From Clostridiales bacterium (GTDB taxonomy: Bacteria; Bacillota; Clostridia; Tissierellales; GPF-1): a stretch of 64,000 bases of DNA. The stretch covers positions 1 through 64,000 of the forward strand of contig JABXKS010000043.1 in NCBI GenBank assembly GCA_013619125.1, read 5' to 3'. The notes under the pieces were generated by a model. It was not told the origin of the DNA. It saw nothing but the letters and a program-made list of their open reading frames with translations, and did not search any database. Positions 8,463 through 16,329 of this stretch are shown here, piece after piece; the first letter of the stretch is position 1; every line of letters starts with the position of its first letter. The translations under genes were made by a program, and so were the position numbers.

Positions 8463-9731
8463 ATGAGGAAGAAACCGTATAAGCATTTTATATGGATTCT
8501 ACTAATCGTAGTGGCGATGACGGGCTGTGCGCAAGAAAAAAGCGTGATCCAACCTGATTCTGAGACCCCAGTGGCAATTCCTTCTTCAGAACCGTCTGAA
8601 GAATTGGTTTTGGATGTGGACGAGTCGACTGAGCCTTTGGAATTTTCCGATTTAGCGGAACAGGTAGCTGTTCCATTCGATGAGGCGATCGTTGAAATTA
8701 TGGAGCATCGGCTGAAGGCGATTGAAACGGAAGATTACGATCTGTATATGAGTGCGATAACAAAAAATAATCCCTATCTCTTCAATGAACAGGAACGATG
8801 GTTCATGCATATGATTGACGACCAGATCCGTAGCGTCTCCTTTGAAATTCTCTCAACGGAAGTCGTGGATGAACGGACGGCGATTGCAAATATCCGGCAA
8901 AAACATATCACCAGAGAATCCTTTGACCTGACGTATCCATTGCTTTTTAAAGTTGAACAGGGGAAATGGAAAGACTATGGCTATCACTTTGAAGTTTTGG
9001 AAACGGACCGGTTCAAGGTGAAGTATATGACGGGCGAGACAAGGGTTGACGAATTCCGGCAGATGCTAGATGATGCTTATGATCATTTGGCGGTAATCTA
9101 TCAGGAGAAGCCACATGAAGACTATGAGATGAAGCTTTTTCATGACCGAGAAATGCTCAGGCAAAGGACAATCCCTGCCAATGCTTGGCTATTCACGGGA
9201 TGGTCGGAGCCGGACGAATCCCTAAAAGTATTTACGGGGCATCCGCCTCAATACAGTGCGTATCCGGGCGTAGTGCAGCATGAGCTGGTACACCATATTA
9301 CCATCCGACTCTGCAACAACAATTTGGCAGTCTGGTTGCTTGAGGGCATCGCCATGCATGACGGCACCGCTTATTATGACTTTAATGACTCACGGCTGTT
9401 AACCCGTATGACCAAGGAAGGCGTTTCGGTTACCATTGCAGACTTGGAAGCGATGGATCTGGAGTCAACCGTGTCTAGCGAGCAGATCTCGAATTTTTAC
9501 AATGCGAGTTATATGATTGTGAAATATATGAACGACACCTACGGCCATGATGTCTTGATGGAGATATTCTATGAAGCGGGCAAAAAGCCTTTTCATGATA
9601 GCACGTTAAACGAAGCATTTGAAATCAACAATCAGAAAACCACTGGTGAAGTCATTCAATCGGTATTGGGATTGACCAAAGCGGAGTTGAGCGAAGATTA
9701 TTTGGCTTGGCTGGACAATCAGGATATATAA
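8463..9731 (+). CDS. Lipoprotein with peptidase-MA-like metalloprotease domain
   Basis: A 422-residue exported lipoprotein. The leader MRKKPYKHFIWILLIVVAMTGC ends in a lipobox with C22 as the lipidated residue. An acidic low-complexity linker of about 40 residues follows. The C-terminal half carries HELVH at 273-277 and a third ligand candidate E294 (LLEGIAMHDG), the HExxH...E pattern of gluzincins of the peptidase MA type. It should act at the outer face of the membrane; substrate unknown. The ATG at 8463 behind AGGAGGG gives a clean signal peptide, whereas the ATG at 8436 adds nine charged residues. Confidence 0.85.
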   Translation: MRKKPYKHFIWILLIVVAMTGCAQEKSVIQPDSETPVAIPSSEPSEELVLDVDESTEPLEFSDLAEQVAVPFDEAIVEIMEHRLKAIETEDYDLYMSAITKNNPYLFNEQERWFMHMIDDQIRSVSFEILSTEVVDERTAIANIRQKHITRESFDLTYPLLFKVEQGKWKDYGYHFEVLETDRFKVKYMTGETRVDEFRQMLDDAYDHLAVIYQEKPHEDYEMKLFHDREMLRQRTIPANAWLFTGWSEPDESLKVFTGHPPQYSAYPGVVQHELVHHITIRLCNNNLAVWLLEGIAMHDGTAYYDFNDSRLLTRMTKEGVSVTIADLEAMDLESTVSSEQISNFYNASYMIVKYMNDTYGHDVLMEIFYEAGKKPFHDSTLNEAFEINNQKTTGEVIQSVLGLTKAELSEDYLAWLDNQDI

Positions 9732-9884
9732 ATGGGCAAAAATCGCAATGATGCCAGAGGTATCTATTGGACCATCCTTGAAAATGAATGGGTCAGTGAT
9801 TTGAGTCATGCGGCCTACCTGGGCAAGGAATTGGCTTTTGCAGAGGTCGCCCTTAAGAACGGAAAGGAGTATGAACAGCACTAG
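9732..9884 (+). CDS. Small 50-residue DUF4346-like protein
   Basis: The ATG directly follows the stop of the lipoprotein gene, giving a 50-residue protein with DARGIYWTI near its start and SDLSHAAYLGKELAFAE near its end. This resembles the C-terminus of DUF4346 and dihydropteroate-synthase-related proteins, which end in a similar HAAYLGxELAKAE stretch. No separate ribosome site is visible, so translation would be coupled. It may be a real mini-protein or the surviving end of a larger gene. The resemblance is from memory and was not searched. Confidence 0.5.
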   Translation: MGKNRNDARGIYWTILENEWVSDLSHAAYLGKELAFAEVALKNGKEYEQH

Positions 9885-9937
9885 ATGGTTATCGTGGAAT
9901 CGATAAAGGGAAGAGATTGAGTTAGGGAGGAAACAAG

Positions 9938-10471
9938 ATGGAAGAGATCATGGAAATGGCAAGGGCAAAGGCCGAAGATAATTTTCGCAAAGGATTGAAC
10001 TGTAGTGAATGCGTGGTGCGCGCCTTGATTGATACAGAGGGATTGGACCTGCCACCTGAAGCCTTGAAGTACGCTAGCGGATTTGGTGGTGGAGTTGGAC
10101 TTTACGGATCTATGTGTGGTGCGTTGTCGGGTGCGGTGCTGGGTGTTTCCGGCGTTCATGGCAGATCGGATATTTTACATGATGACCCTAAAGCCGACCG
10201 AAAGGAATTATTGAAGGAGCGGGTCAAGGGATTGACCGGAGAAGCAGGGCTATACAAGATCTTCAACAACCTAGCAGCAGAATTCAAAGAGCAACATGGG
10301 GCTGAGTTGTGTAGGGAATTGACGGAACCGTATGATTTTCATGACCGGGAACGGGCGATGCTTTGCAAGGGCATTATTGGGGATGCTGCGGCCTTGGCTG
10401 CAAAATGGATACTTTATGAAAACGACGGGAACCTGGAATTTATTGAAACCGTTAGGGAAAAGCACGAGTAA
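9938..10471 (+). CDS. C_GCAxxG_C_C-family redox protein
   Basis: A 177-residue cytoplasmic protein of the C_GCAxxG_C_C family (putative redox-active, cysteine-rich). Visible motifs are NCSECVVRAL at about 21-30, the glycine-rich GFGGGVGLYGSMCGALSGAVLG at about 50-71 and isolated cysteines further on (ELCRELTEPYDF, AMLCKGIIGDAA). Family members occur in anaerobes, often near oxidoreductases, and their biochemistry is poorly defined. Start ATG behind GGGAGGAAAC. A terminator at 10552 ends the unit. Confidence 0.8.
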   Translation: MEEIMEMARAKAEDNFRKGLNCSECVVRALIDTEGLDLPPEALKYASGFGGGVGLYGSMCGALSGAVLGVSGVHGRSDILHDDPKADRKELLKERVKGLTGEAGLYKIFNNLAAEFKEQHGAELCRELTEPYDFHDRERAMLCKGIIGDAAALAAKWILYENDGNLEFIETVREKHE

Positions 10472-10551
10472 GCAGGAAAGAACCATTTGTGTATTTTTTA
10501 TTGGAGAACACCATTAAAAAAATCGTCTATGGAAATCATATAATAAATAGC

Positions 10552-10588
10552 AAAAAACCGGACCAGCAAATGCTTGGTTCGGTTTTTT
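10552..10588 (+). terminator. Rho-independent terminator
   Basis: AAAAAACCG..CCAGCA and GCTTGG..CGGTTTTTT form a stem closed by the loop AAT and ending in six T. It ends the unit containing the C_GCAxxG_C_C gene. Confidence 0.85.
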
Positions 10589-10931
10589 GATTGAAAAAAA
10601 TTTAGCGGTAAATCGTCAAGTGATTTGAAATCGATACACGAAACAAGCCATATGTACCGGGCTATTCTCCAGACCCTTTTTAATTCATGCGATAAGAACG
10701 TGGATGATGCCGTCAGCACGACAGGGAGCGTAATACCTGAGCTCCTCATTATCCAAGTTGTAGCCGAAGGGCATGGTTTTGAATAGAAAAATCATAAAGT
10801 TTTCCATATAGTGAGGCAGCGTTTCGACGTGCTAGATGAATCAGGGCCTTGAAGAAGTGCTGATCTTTTTTAATATATTTAAAGAATAGAAAAGTCGTTT
10901 TTTTAATGCCGAGAGTAATTTTTGAACTAAA
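10589..10931. other. Intergenic region with a possible gene fragment on the minus strand
   Basis: No intact gene with a ribosome site. On the minus strand, 10807 down to 10685 is open and reads as a protein-like stretch with FKTMPFGYNLDNEELRYY and APCRADGIIHVLIA before a stop. The frame stays open for several codons upstream of the ATG, so this looks like the C-terminal remnant of a lost gene. I do not recognise the family. Confidence 0.3.
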
Positions 10932-10960
10932 TTGACAGAAAATTCTTGCAGTGCTATAAT
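10932..10960 (+). promoter_or_regulatory. Near-perfect sigma-A promoter of the peptide-use operon
   Basis: TTGACA (10932-10937), exactly 17 bases, then TATAAT (10955-10960): both boxes match the consensus. Palindromes begin at the next base, so strong transcription is probably held off by a repressor. Confidence 0.9.
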
Positions 10961-10988
10961 GTAAACGAGTTTACATAAACATGTTTAC
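10961..10988 (+). promoter_or_regulatory. Overlapping palindromic operators at the transcription start
   Basis: GTAAACGAGTTTAC (10961-10974) is a perfect 14-base palindrome starting immediately after the -10 box. TAAACATGTTTA (10976-10987) is a second one, and GTTTAC recurs as a direct repeat 14 bases apart. This fits a dimeric repressor binding twice. The TetR protein at 19450, encoded at the end of the same gene run, is the best candidate. Confidence 0.7.
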
Positions 10989-11035
10989 TTTGGATGTATC
11001 ATCATTTGTCAACTGGGTTTGGAGAGGGAGCCATC

Positions 11036-12454
11036 ATGGATATGATTCAAAAGGTTTTGCAGGAAATACCGGATTACGACGCTTTTTTGACGGTGGAGGA
11101 AATGGACAAAAGCAGCATCGCTTTGGCGGAACAGTATCCGGAGCTTGTTGAGTTATTTGTTGCGGGAACCAGTCGGGACGGGAATCCACTCTATTGCCTG
11201 AAGATTGGCAAGGGAGGGGAGAATGTTTTGCTTTACGGATGTCCCCATCCCAACGAACCGATCGGTGCGATGATGCTGGAATATTTGTCGTGGCACCTGG
11301 CGGAGAATGACGAGCTTCGTGTAGAGATGAAGTATACTTTTTACATTATTAAAAGCGTGGATCCCGACGGAACCAAACGGAATGAAGGATGGTTCAAGGG
11401 TCCCTTTACCGTTTCAAACTACGCGCGACATTTCTATCGTCCGGAGTCGATTCAGCAGACGGATTGGACCTTTCCCATAGCGTACAAGAGACTGAAATTT
11501 GATAGCCCAATGCCAGAGACGGAGGCCCTGATTCGAATTATTGAAGAAAAACGGCCGATCTTTATTTATCCGTTGCATAATGCGGGATTTGGAGGCACAT
11601 ACTGGTATTTGAATCGCGAGATAGAGGCAGTCTATCCGGCATTACTGGAAAGTACGAAAAAGGCGAATATCCCTGCAAATTTAGGTGAGTCGGAGATGCC
11701 ATTTATTCAATCTTTTGCACCAGCGATCTTTAAAATGGTCGGCGTCAAGCAGATGTACGACCATATGGAGCGATATGCGGAACCGGGAACCGATTTCGCC
11801 GGTTCCATCACCAATGGAACATCCAGTGTGGAATTTGCAGAAGAGTTTTACTCGCCTTATGCCGTGATTACAGAGTTGCCGTATTTTTTGGATGACAGGA
11901 TTGCGGATATGAGTGAGACGGATATTACCCGCAAGGCGGCGGCAGAATCTGCTTTCAACTATCAGCGGGAAACTTTCGAGTTGATTGAAAAGGAGCTGAA
12001 GGCTTTGGATGCGATTTGGGACAAGGAAGGCAATCCCTTCTACCGAGCGATTCAGATGTATTTGAAGATTCCTTTGCAAAACGAAACGACAAGAAAAATG
12101 ATGGCAGCTGATCCGCAATACAATCAAACGGCAACGGTGGCGGAATGCTTTGATCTGGCTATGAAGTCCAAATTCTATATGGGGATTCTTCCAGTGGCCA
12201 TGTTGTGGAGAGCTGTGGAAATGGAAATGGAAACCAAGCAGGCTCTGGACGATAAGGGTCAGGCGCAGGTGTTGCAGCAAGCAAATGGTATGCTGGCTGA
12301 GCGCTTTGAACGGATTGTGGAAGAGATCGATCAGGAATTCGAATACCGGGTGGTGCCTATTCGCGATATGATCCGGGTGCAGTTGGAAACCGGGCTGATT
12401 ATCCTTCAACATCTTCAGGAGCATGTACTGAAGGGCGGTGAAGGGCATGTATAA
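11036..12454 (+). CDS. M14-family zinc carboxypeptidase
   Basis: A 472-residue protein without a signal peptide. The M14 zinc site is visible as H71 and E74 (GCPHPNEPIG) and H181 (YPLHNAGFGG). It should trim C-terminal residues from peptides in the cytoplasm, consistent with its position at the head of an oligopeptide ABC transporter operon. The ATG at 11036 follows GGAGAGGGAG; an ATG at 10994 lies upstream of that site. The C-terminal 150 residues are helical and not part of the catalytic core. The last eight bases overlap the first permease gene. Confidence 0.85.
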   Translation: MDMIQKVLQEIPDYDAFLTVEEMDKSSIALAEQYPELVELFVAGTSRDGNPLYCLKIGKGGENVLLYGCPHPNEPIGAMMLEYLSWHLAENDELRVEMKYTFYIIKSVDPDGTKRNEGWFKGPFTVSNYARHFYRPESIQQTDWTFPIAYKRLKFDSPMPETEALIRIIEEKRPIFIYPLHNAGFGGTYWYLNREIEAVYPALLESTKKANIPANLGESEMPFIQSFAPAIFKMVGVKQMYDHMERYAEPGTDFAGSITNGTSSVEFAEEFYSPYAVITELPYFLDDRIADMSETDITRKAAAESAFNYQRETFELIEKELKALDAIWDKEGNPFYRAIQMYLKIPLQNETTRKMMAADPQYNQTATVAECFDLAMKSKFYMGILPVAMLWRAVEMEMETKQALDDKGQAQVLQQANGMLAERFERIVEEIDQEFEYRVVPIRDMIRVQLETGLIILQHLQEHVLKGGEGHV

Positions 12455-13373
12455 ATACGTATTGAAGCGGCTCTTGTATATTTTGCCGATTTTGATGTTG
12501 ATTATTCTAATTGTCTTTTCTATTTTAAATGTTACGCCGGGGAATCCTGCGCGAATTATGCTTGGGGCGGATGCATCCCAGGAACTGGTTGACAATTTGA
12601 ATGAGGAACTGGGACTGAACAAACCACTGATACAGCGATATTTGGGCTATTTGGCCGGTGTATTCCGGTTGGATTTCGGCATTTCCTACCGGTCTCAGGC
12701 GCCGGTGTTCAATGAGATTCTGGGAAATTTTCCGACAACGATTCGTCTGGCGGTTTTTGCGGTTCTTACATCGGCTTTGATCGGGATCCCTTTAGGGGTG
12801 CTTTCGGCGGTCCGGCGGTATTCCTTGATGGATATGTCATTTACCGTTAGCGCTTTGGTGCTGGCTTCGATTCCAAACTTTTGGCTGGGAATTATGCTGA
12901 TGCTGATTTTTTCTTTGCGATTGGGAATTTTGCCTTCGGGTGGGATCGGTTCACTCAGTCACTATATCCTGCCGGTGCTGACGATGGCGTTGCCGTCGGC
13001 GGCATATATTCTTAGAATGACTCGCACCATTATGATGGAAACGATGCGACAGGACTATATCCGCACGGCGAAGGCGAAGGGAGCCAGCCCTGCGAGAATT
13101 ATCTTTCGGCATGCGCTGAAAAACGCTCTTTTGCCGGTACTCACCTCCCTTGGAATGAACTTCGCCCAGTTGTTGGGCGGAACCTTGATTATCGAGGCAG
13201 TCTTCGGGCTGCCGGGGATTGGTAGTGTGATTTTGAAGGCGATGCAGATGAAGGATGTGCCGGTGATTATGGCGGCGACGATCTTTTTAGCGGTGCTGTT
13301 CATGTTGATTATGCTGCTGATTGACATTATGTATGCGTACATCGATCCGAGAATTAAGGCGCAGTTCAAGTAG
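12447..13373 (+). CDS. Oligopeptide ABC transporter permease (DppB/OppB type)
   Basis: A 308-residue inner-membrane permease. The first transmembrane helix (YVLKRLLYILPILMLIILIV) and the assembly TPGNPARIMLGADAS are typical of OppB/DppB. The EAA-type cytoplasmic loop is MRQDYIRTAKAKGASPARII. About six transmembrane helices. ATG 12447 overlaps the carboxypeptidase gene; GTG 12438 is a possible alternative start adding three residues. It pairs with the permease at 13389. Confidence 0.93.
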   Translation: MYKYVLKRLLYILPILMLIILIVFSILNVTPGNPARIMLGADASQELVDNLNEELGLNKPLIQRYLGYLAGVFRLDFGISYRSQAPVFNEILGNFPTTIRLAVFAVLTSALIGIPLGVLSAVRRYSLMDMSFTVSALVLASIPNFWLGIMLMLIFSLRLGILPSGGIGSLSHYILPVLTMALPSAAYILRMTRTIMMETMRQDYIRTAKAKGASPARIIFRHALKNALLPVLTSLGMNFAQLLGGTLIIEAVFGLPGIGSVILKAMQMKDVPVIMAATIFLAVLFMLIMLLIDIMYAYIDPRIKAQFK

Positions 13374-13388
13374 ACGGGAGGGAGAGCA

Positions 13389-14264
13389 ATGAAAAAAAGG
13401 ATTGCAGAAGATAGAAACGACAGCCAGCTTGCGGATATTTGGTATCGCTTCCAAAAGAACAAACCGGCGGTGGTGGGTTTGATTGTGATTACTCTGATCA
13501 TCAGCGTTGCGTTGTTCGCTGACGTAATTGCAAACTATGAAACCGAGGCGATTGCCCAATATCCAACCGAACGTCTTCAGACTATGAGCGGCGAGCATTG
13601 GTTTGGAACGGACGGCTACGGACGGGACCTGTTTGCGCGGATTGTGCACGGCGCCCGTTATTCCCTGACCTTTGGTCTTGTTTGTTCTCTGATTGGTCTG
13701 GTCGGAGGATCTGCGATTGGAGCGACGGCTGCTTTCTTTGGTGGAAGGGTCGACAATGCGATTATGCGGTTTATTGATGTGATTATGAGCATTCCGGGGA
13801 TTCTTTTGACCCTAGCATTGATTGCCGCTCTGGGTTTTGGATTGAAAAATATGATTATTGCCATGTCGGTCAGCATGATTCCCGGCTTTTCCCGGATTGT
13901 GCGTTCTCAAGTGCTGACCATTGTGCGGCAGGAGTATATCGAAGCAGCGAAGGCTTGCGGAGTCAGCAATGCCCGCATTATCTTTGTCCATGTGCTGCCT
14001 AATGCCATCGGCATGATTATTGTCAACGCGACCATGAGTATTTCGGGATTGATTATCGGGGCGGCGGGTTTGAGCTTTATCGGTATGGGTGTACAGCCGC
14101 CAGCGCCAGAGTGGGGCGCTATGGTGGCGGAGTCAACGAACTATATGCGCATGTATCCCCATCTCGTTTTTTTCCCGGGGATCTCAATTGTGATCACGGC
14201 GTTGTCCTTCAACTTGCTTGGTGACGGGTTGGCGGATGCTCTGGACCCGAGGATGAAAGAATAG
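13389..14264 (+). CDS. Oligopeptide ABC transporter permease (DppC/OppC type)
   Basis: A 291-residue permease with the OppC/DppC N-terminus (IWYRFQKNKPAVVGLIVI), the periplasmic-side motif HWFGTDGYGRDLFARIVHG and the coupling loop VRQEYIEAAKACGVSNARII. About six transmembrane helices. It forms the heterodimeric pore with the permease at 12447. Start ATG behind GGGAGGGAGAG, 15 bases after the preceding stop. Confidence 0.93.
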   Translation: MKKRIAEDRNDSQLADIWYRFQKNKPAVVGLIVITLIISVALFADVIANYETEAIAQYPTERLQTMSGEHWFGTDGYGRDLFARIVHGARYSLTFGLVCSLIGLVGGSAIGATAAFFGGRVDNAIMRFIDVIMSIPGILLTLALIAALGFGLKNMIIAMSVSMIPGFSRIVRSQVLTIVRQEYIEAAKACGVSNARIIFVHVLPNAIGMIIVNATMSISGLIIGAAGLSFIGMGVQPPAPEWGAMVAESTNYMRMYPHLVFFPGISIVITALSFNLLGDGLADALDPRMKE

Positions 14265-14274
14265 GAGGTGCCGG

Positions 14275-15255
14275 ATGGGTCAATTGTTGAATATCAAGGA
14301 TTTGGAAGTTGTTTACCAAACCAAAAACATTGTGGTGGAGGCTGTCAATGGCATCAATCTCTCCTTGGGCAAGAAGGAAACTCTGGGGCTTGTGGGAGAG
14401 ACGGGGGCCGGCAAGACGACAATGGCCCTGAGCATTTTGAAGATTTTGCCGGAGCGAACCGGCAAGGTGATTGGCGGTTCCATCGATTTTGATGGACTTC
14501 CGATCCTGGATCTGAACGAGACGGAGATGCGGGCCATTCGTGGAGCGAGGATCTCCATGATTTTTCAGGATCCCATGACCAGTCTGAATCCCACGTTAAC
14601 GGTGGGCGAGCAGGTGGAAGAAGGAATTATCCTCCATGATACGGAATACAAAACCAAAGTGGAAGTAAAGTCACGGGTGGATGAGATTTTAGAGCTGGTG
14701 GGCATTGAACCGAGTCGGAAGAAATGTTATCCTCATGAGTTTTCCGGCGGAATGAAGCAGCGGGTGGTGATCGCTATGGCCCTGGCCTGTTCGCCAGAGG
14801 TGTTGATTGCGGACGAACCGACAACGGCCTTGGATGTGACAATTCAAGCACAGGTTTTGTCCATGATGGATGATCTGAAGGAAAAGCTGGGCATGTCGAT
14901 GCTTCTGATCACCCATGATTTGGGAGTGGTGGCAAAAATTTGCGACTATGTCGCTGTGATGTACGCTGGGGAGATTATCGAATACGGAACCTTCGAGGAT
15001 TTTTTTATCAATCATAAGCATCATCCCTATACGAAAGGGCTGTTCGGTTCGATTCCTAATATCCGAGACCGTTCAAAACGCCTGAATCCCATTGAGGGTT
15101 TGATGCCGGATCCGACAAATCTGCCCATGGGATGTAAGTTTCATCCCCGATGCAAGCAATGCATGGAGATCTGCAAGGTGAAGCCACCACAGATTTATGT
15201 TAACGGAACTCATCGGGTGAAATGCCATCTGTTTGAAAAACAGGAGGTGGAATGA
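14275..15255 (+). CDS. Oligopeptide ABC transporter ATP-binding protein (DppD/OppD type)
   Basis: A 326-residue ATPase with Walker [10 protein letters not shown], signature [15 protein letters not shown], Walker [13 protein letters not shown] and the switch histidine in [10 protein letters not shown]. The C-terminal oligopeptide-transporter extension has the cysteine cluster [15 protein letters not shown], which in some OppD/DppD proteins holds an Fe-S cluster. Start ATG behind AGGAGGTGCCGG. It overlaps the next ATPase gene by four bases. Confidence 0.94.
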   Translation: MGQLLNIKDLEVVYQTKNIVVEAVNGINLSLGKKETLGLVGETGAGKTTMALSILKILPERTGKVIGGSIDFDGLPILDLNETEMRAIRGARISMIFQDPMTSLNPTLTVGEQVEEGIILHDTEYKTKVEVKSRVDEILELVGIEPSRKKCYPHEFSGGMKQRVVIAMALACSPEVLIADEPTTALDVTIQAQVLSMMDDLKEKLGMSMLLITHDLGVVAKICDYVAVMYAGEIIEYGTFEDFFINHKHHPYTKGLFGSIPNIRDRSKRLNPIEGLMPDPTNLPMGCKFHPRCKQCMEICKVKPPQIYVNGTHRVKCHLFEKQEVE

Positions 15256-16256
15256 TGAATCCATTGATTGAAACAAAGGGATTGAAAAAATATTTTGATG
15301 TTTGCGGGTGCAAACTTCATGCCGTCGATCAAGTGGATCTGACCATTGAAAAAGGGAAGACTTTGGGGGTTGTTGGCGAGAGCGGTTGTGGTAAGACAAC
15401 CTTGGGACGGACCATTTTGGGTCTGACGCCGGCAACGAGCGGCCAGGTGCTTTACGCAGGCCGCGATATTACGAATTGCACGCCGCGGGAATTGAAGGCT
15501 TTGCGAAGCGAGATGCAGATTATTTTTCAGGATCCTTATTCCAGCATCAATCCTCGGCATCGGATCGGAAATATTATCGGGGAGCCCATGCGGGTCAACG
15601 GCATAGAAAAGAATGCCAAGCGGAGAAAAGAGAAGGTCCTAAAACTGATGGCTCAAGTGGGGCTGGAAAAAAGCCTCTACGATAAGTACCCTCACGAGTT
15701 GGACGGGGGAAGGCGGCAGCGGATCGGCGTAGCCCGAGCCTTGTCGGTGGAACCGAAGTTTATCGTCTGCGATGAGCCGGTTTCTGCTCTGGATGTTTCC
15801 ATTCAGGCACAGATTCTAAATCTGCTGATGGATCTGCAGGAAGAGCGGGGGCTGACCTATCTGTTTATCACCCATGACCTGTCGGTGGTCAAGCATATCT
15901 CCGATGAGATTGCTGTGATGTATCTTGGTAAGTGCGTGGAGCGGGCATCGTCGGAGCGGTTGTTTGAGCATCCGATGCACCCCTATACAAAAGCGCTTTT
16001 AAGTGCTATTCCGATTCCCAACGCCGAGGCTCGAACCATAAAGACAGAAGTGATCAAAGGAGAGCTTGTCAGTCCTATTGATCCTAAGCCGGGATGCCGG
16101 TTTGCCGCCCGATGTCCCCATGCTGGTGCCTTGTGTACCCAAGGGGAGGTGTCACTTCGGGAATTGGAGCCGGGTCATTTTGTATCTTGCACCTTGTATA
16201 CGGAGTCAGAAGTCCTTGGAGCAAGCGGAATTTTTGGCATGTCTGCCATGATATAA
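15252..16256 (+). CDS. Oligopeptide ABC transporter ATP-binding protein (DppF/OppF type)
   Basis: A 334-residue ATPase with Walker A GESGCGKTT, Walker B FIVCDEPVSALD and a switch histidine in LFITHDLSVV. The signature reads LDGGRRQRIGVARAL instead of the usual LSGGQRQR, so the conserved serine is aspartate. The C-terminal cysteines (CRFAARCPHAGALC) resemble those of the partner. Its ATG lies within the ATGA overlap with the preceding gene. The last ten residues (ASGIFGMSAMI) are unusual for the family. Confidence 0.93.
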   Translation: MMNPLIETKGLKKYFDVCGCKLHAVDQVDLTIEKGKTLGVVGESGCGKTTLGRTILGLTPATSGQVLYAGRDITNCTPRELKALRSEMQIIFQDPYSSINPRHRIGNIIGEPMRVNGIEKNAKRRKEKVLKLMAQVGLEKSLYDKYPHELDGGRRQRIGVARALSVEPKFIVCDEPVSALDVSIQAQILNLLMDLQEERGLTYLFITHDLSVVKHISDEIAVMYLGKCVERASSERLFEHPMHPYTKALLSAIPIPNAEARTIKTEVIKGELVSPIDPKPGCRFAARCPHAGALCTQGEVSLRELEPGHFVSCTLYTESEVLGASGIFGMSAMI

Positions 16257-16329
16257 CTCGACGAAAGGGGGAGAAGATTCGAATCGTGTTTTTGTTGCGA
16301 AAAGAAATCAAATATGGAAGGAGCGAATA

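Noticed and set aside
10932-11035. Riboswitch in the leader of the peptide-use operon
   Set aside because: The leader is only about 70 bases and is filled by palindromic operators. No conserved riboswitch core is visible.
11681-12622. Long minus-strand open frame (313 codons)
   Set aside because: It lies opposite the M14 carboxypeptidase and permease genes, has no ribosome site and reads as low-quality, histidine-rich protein. It is a shadow of the real plus-strand genes.
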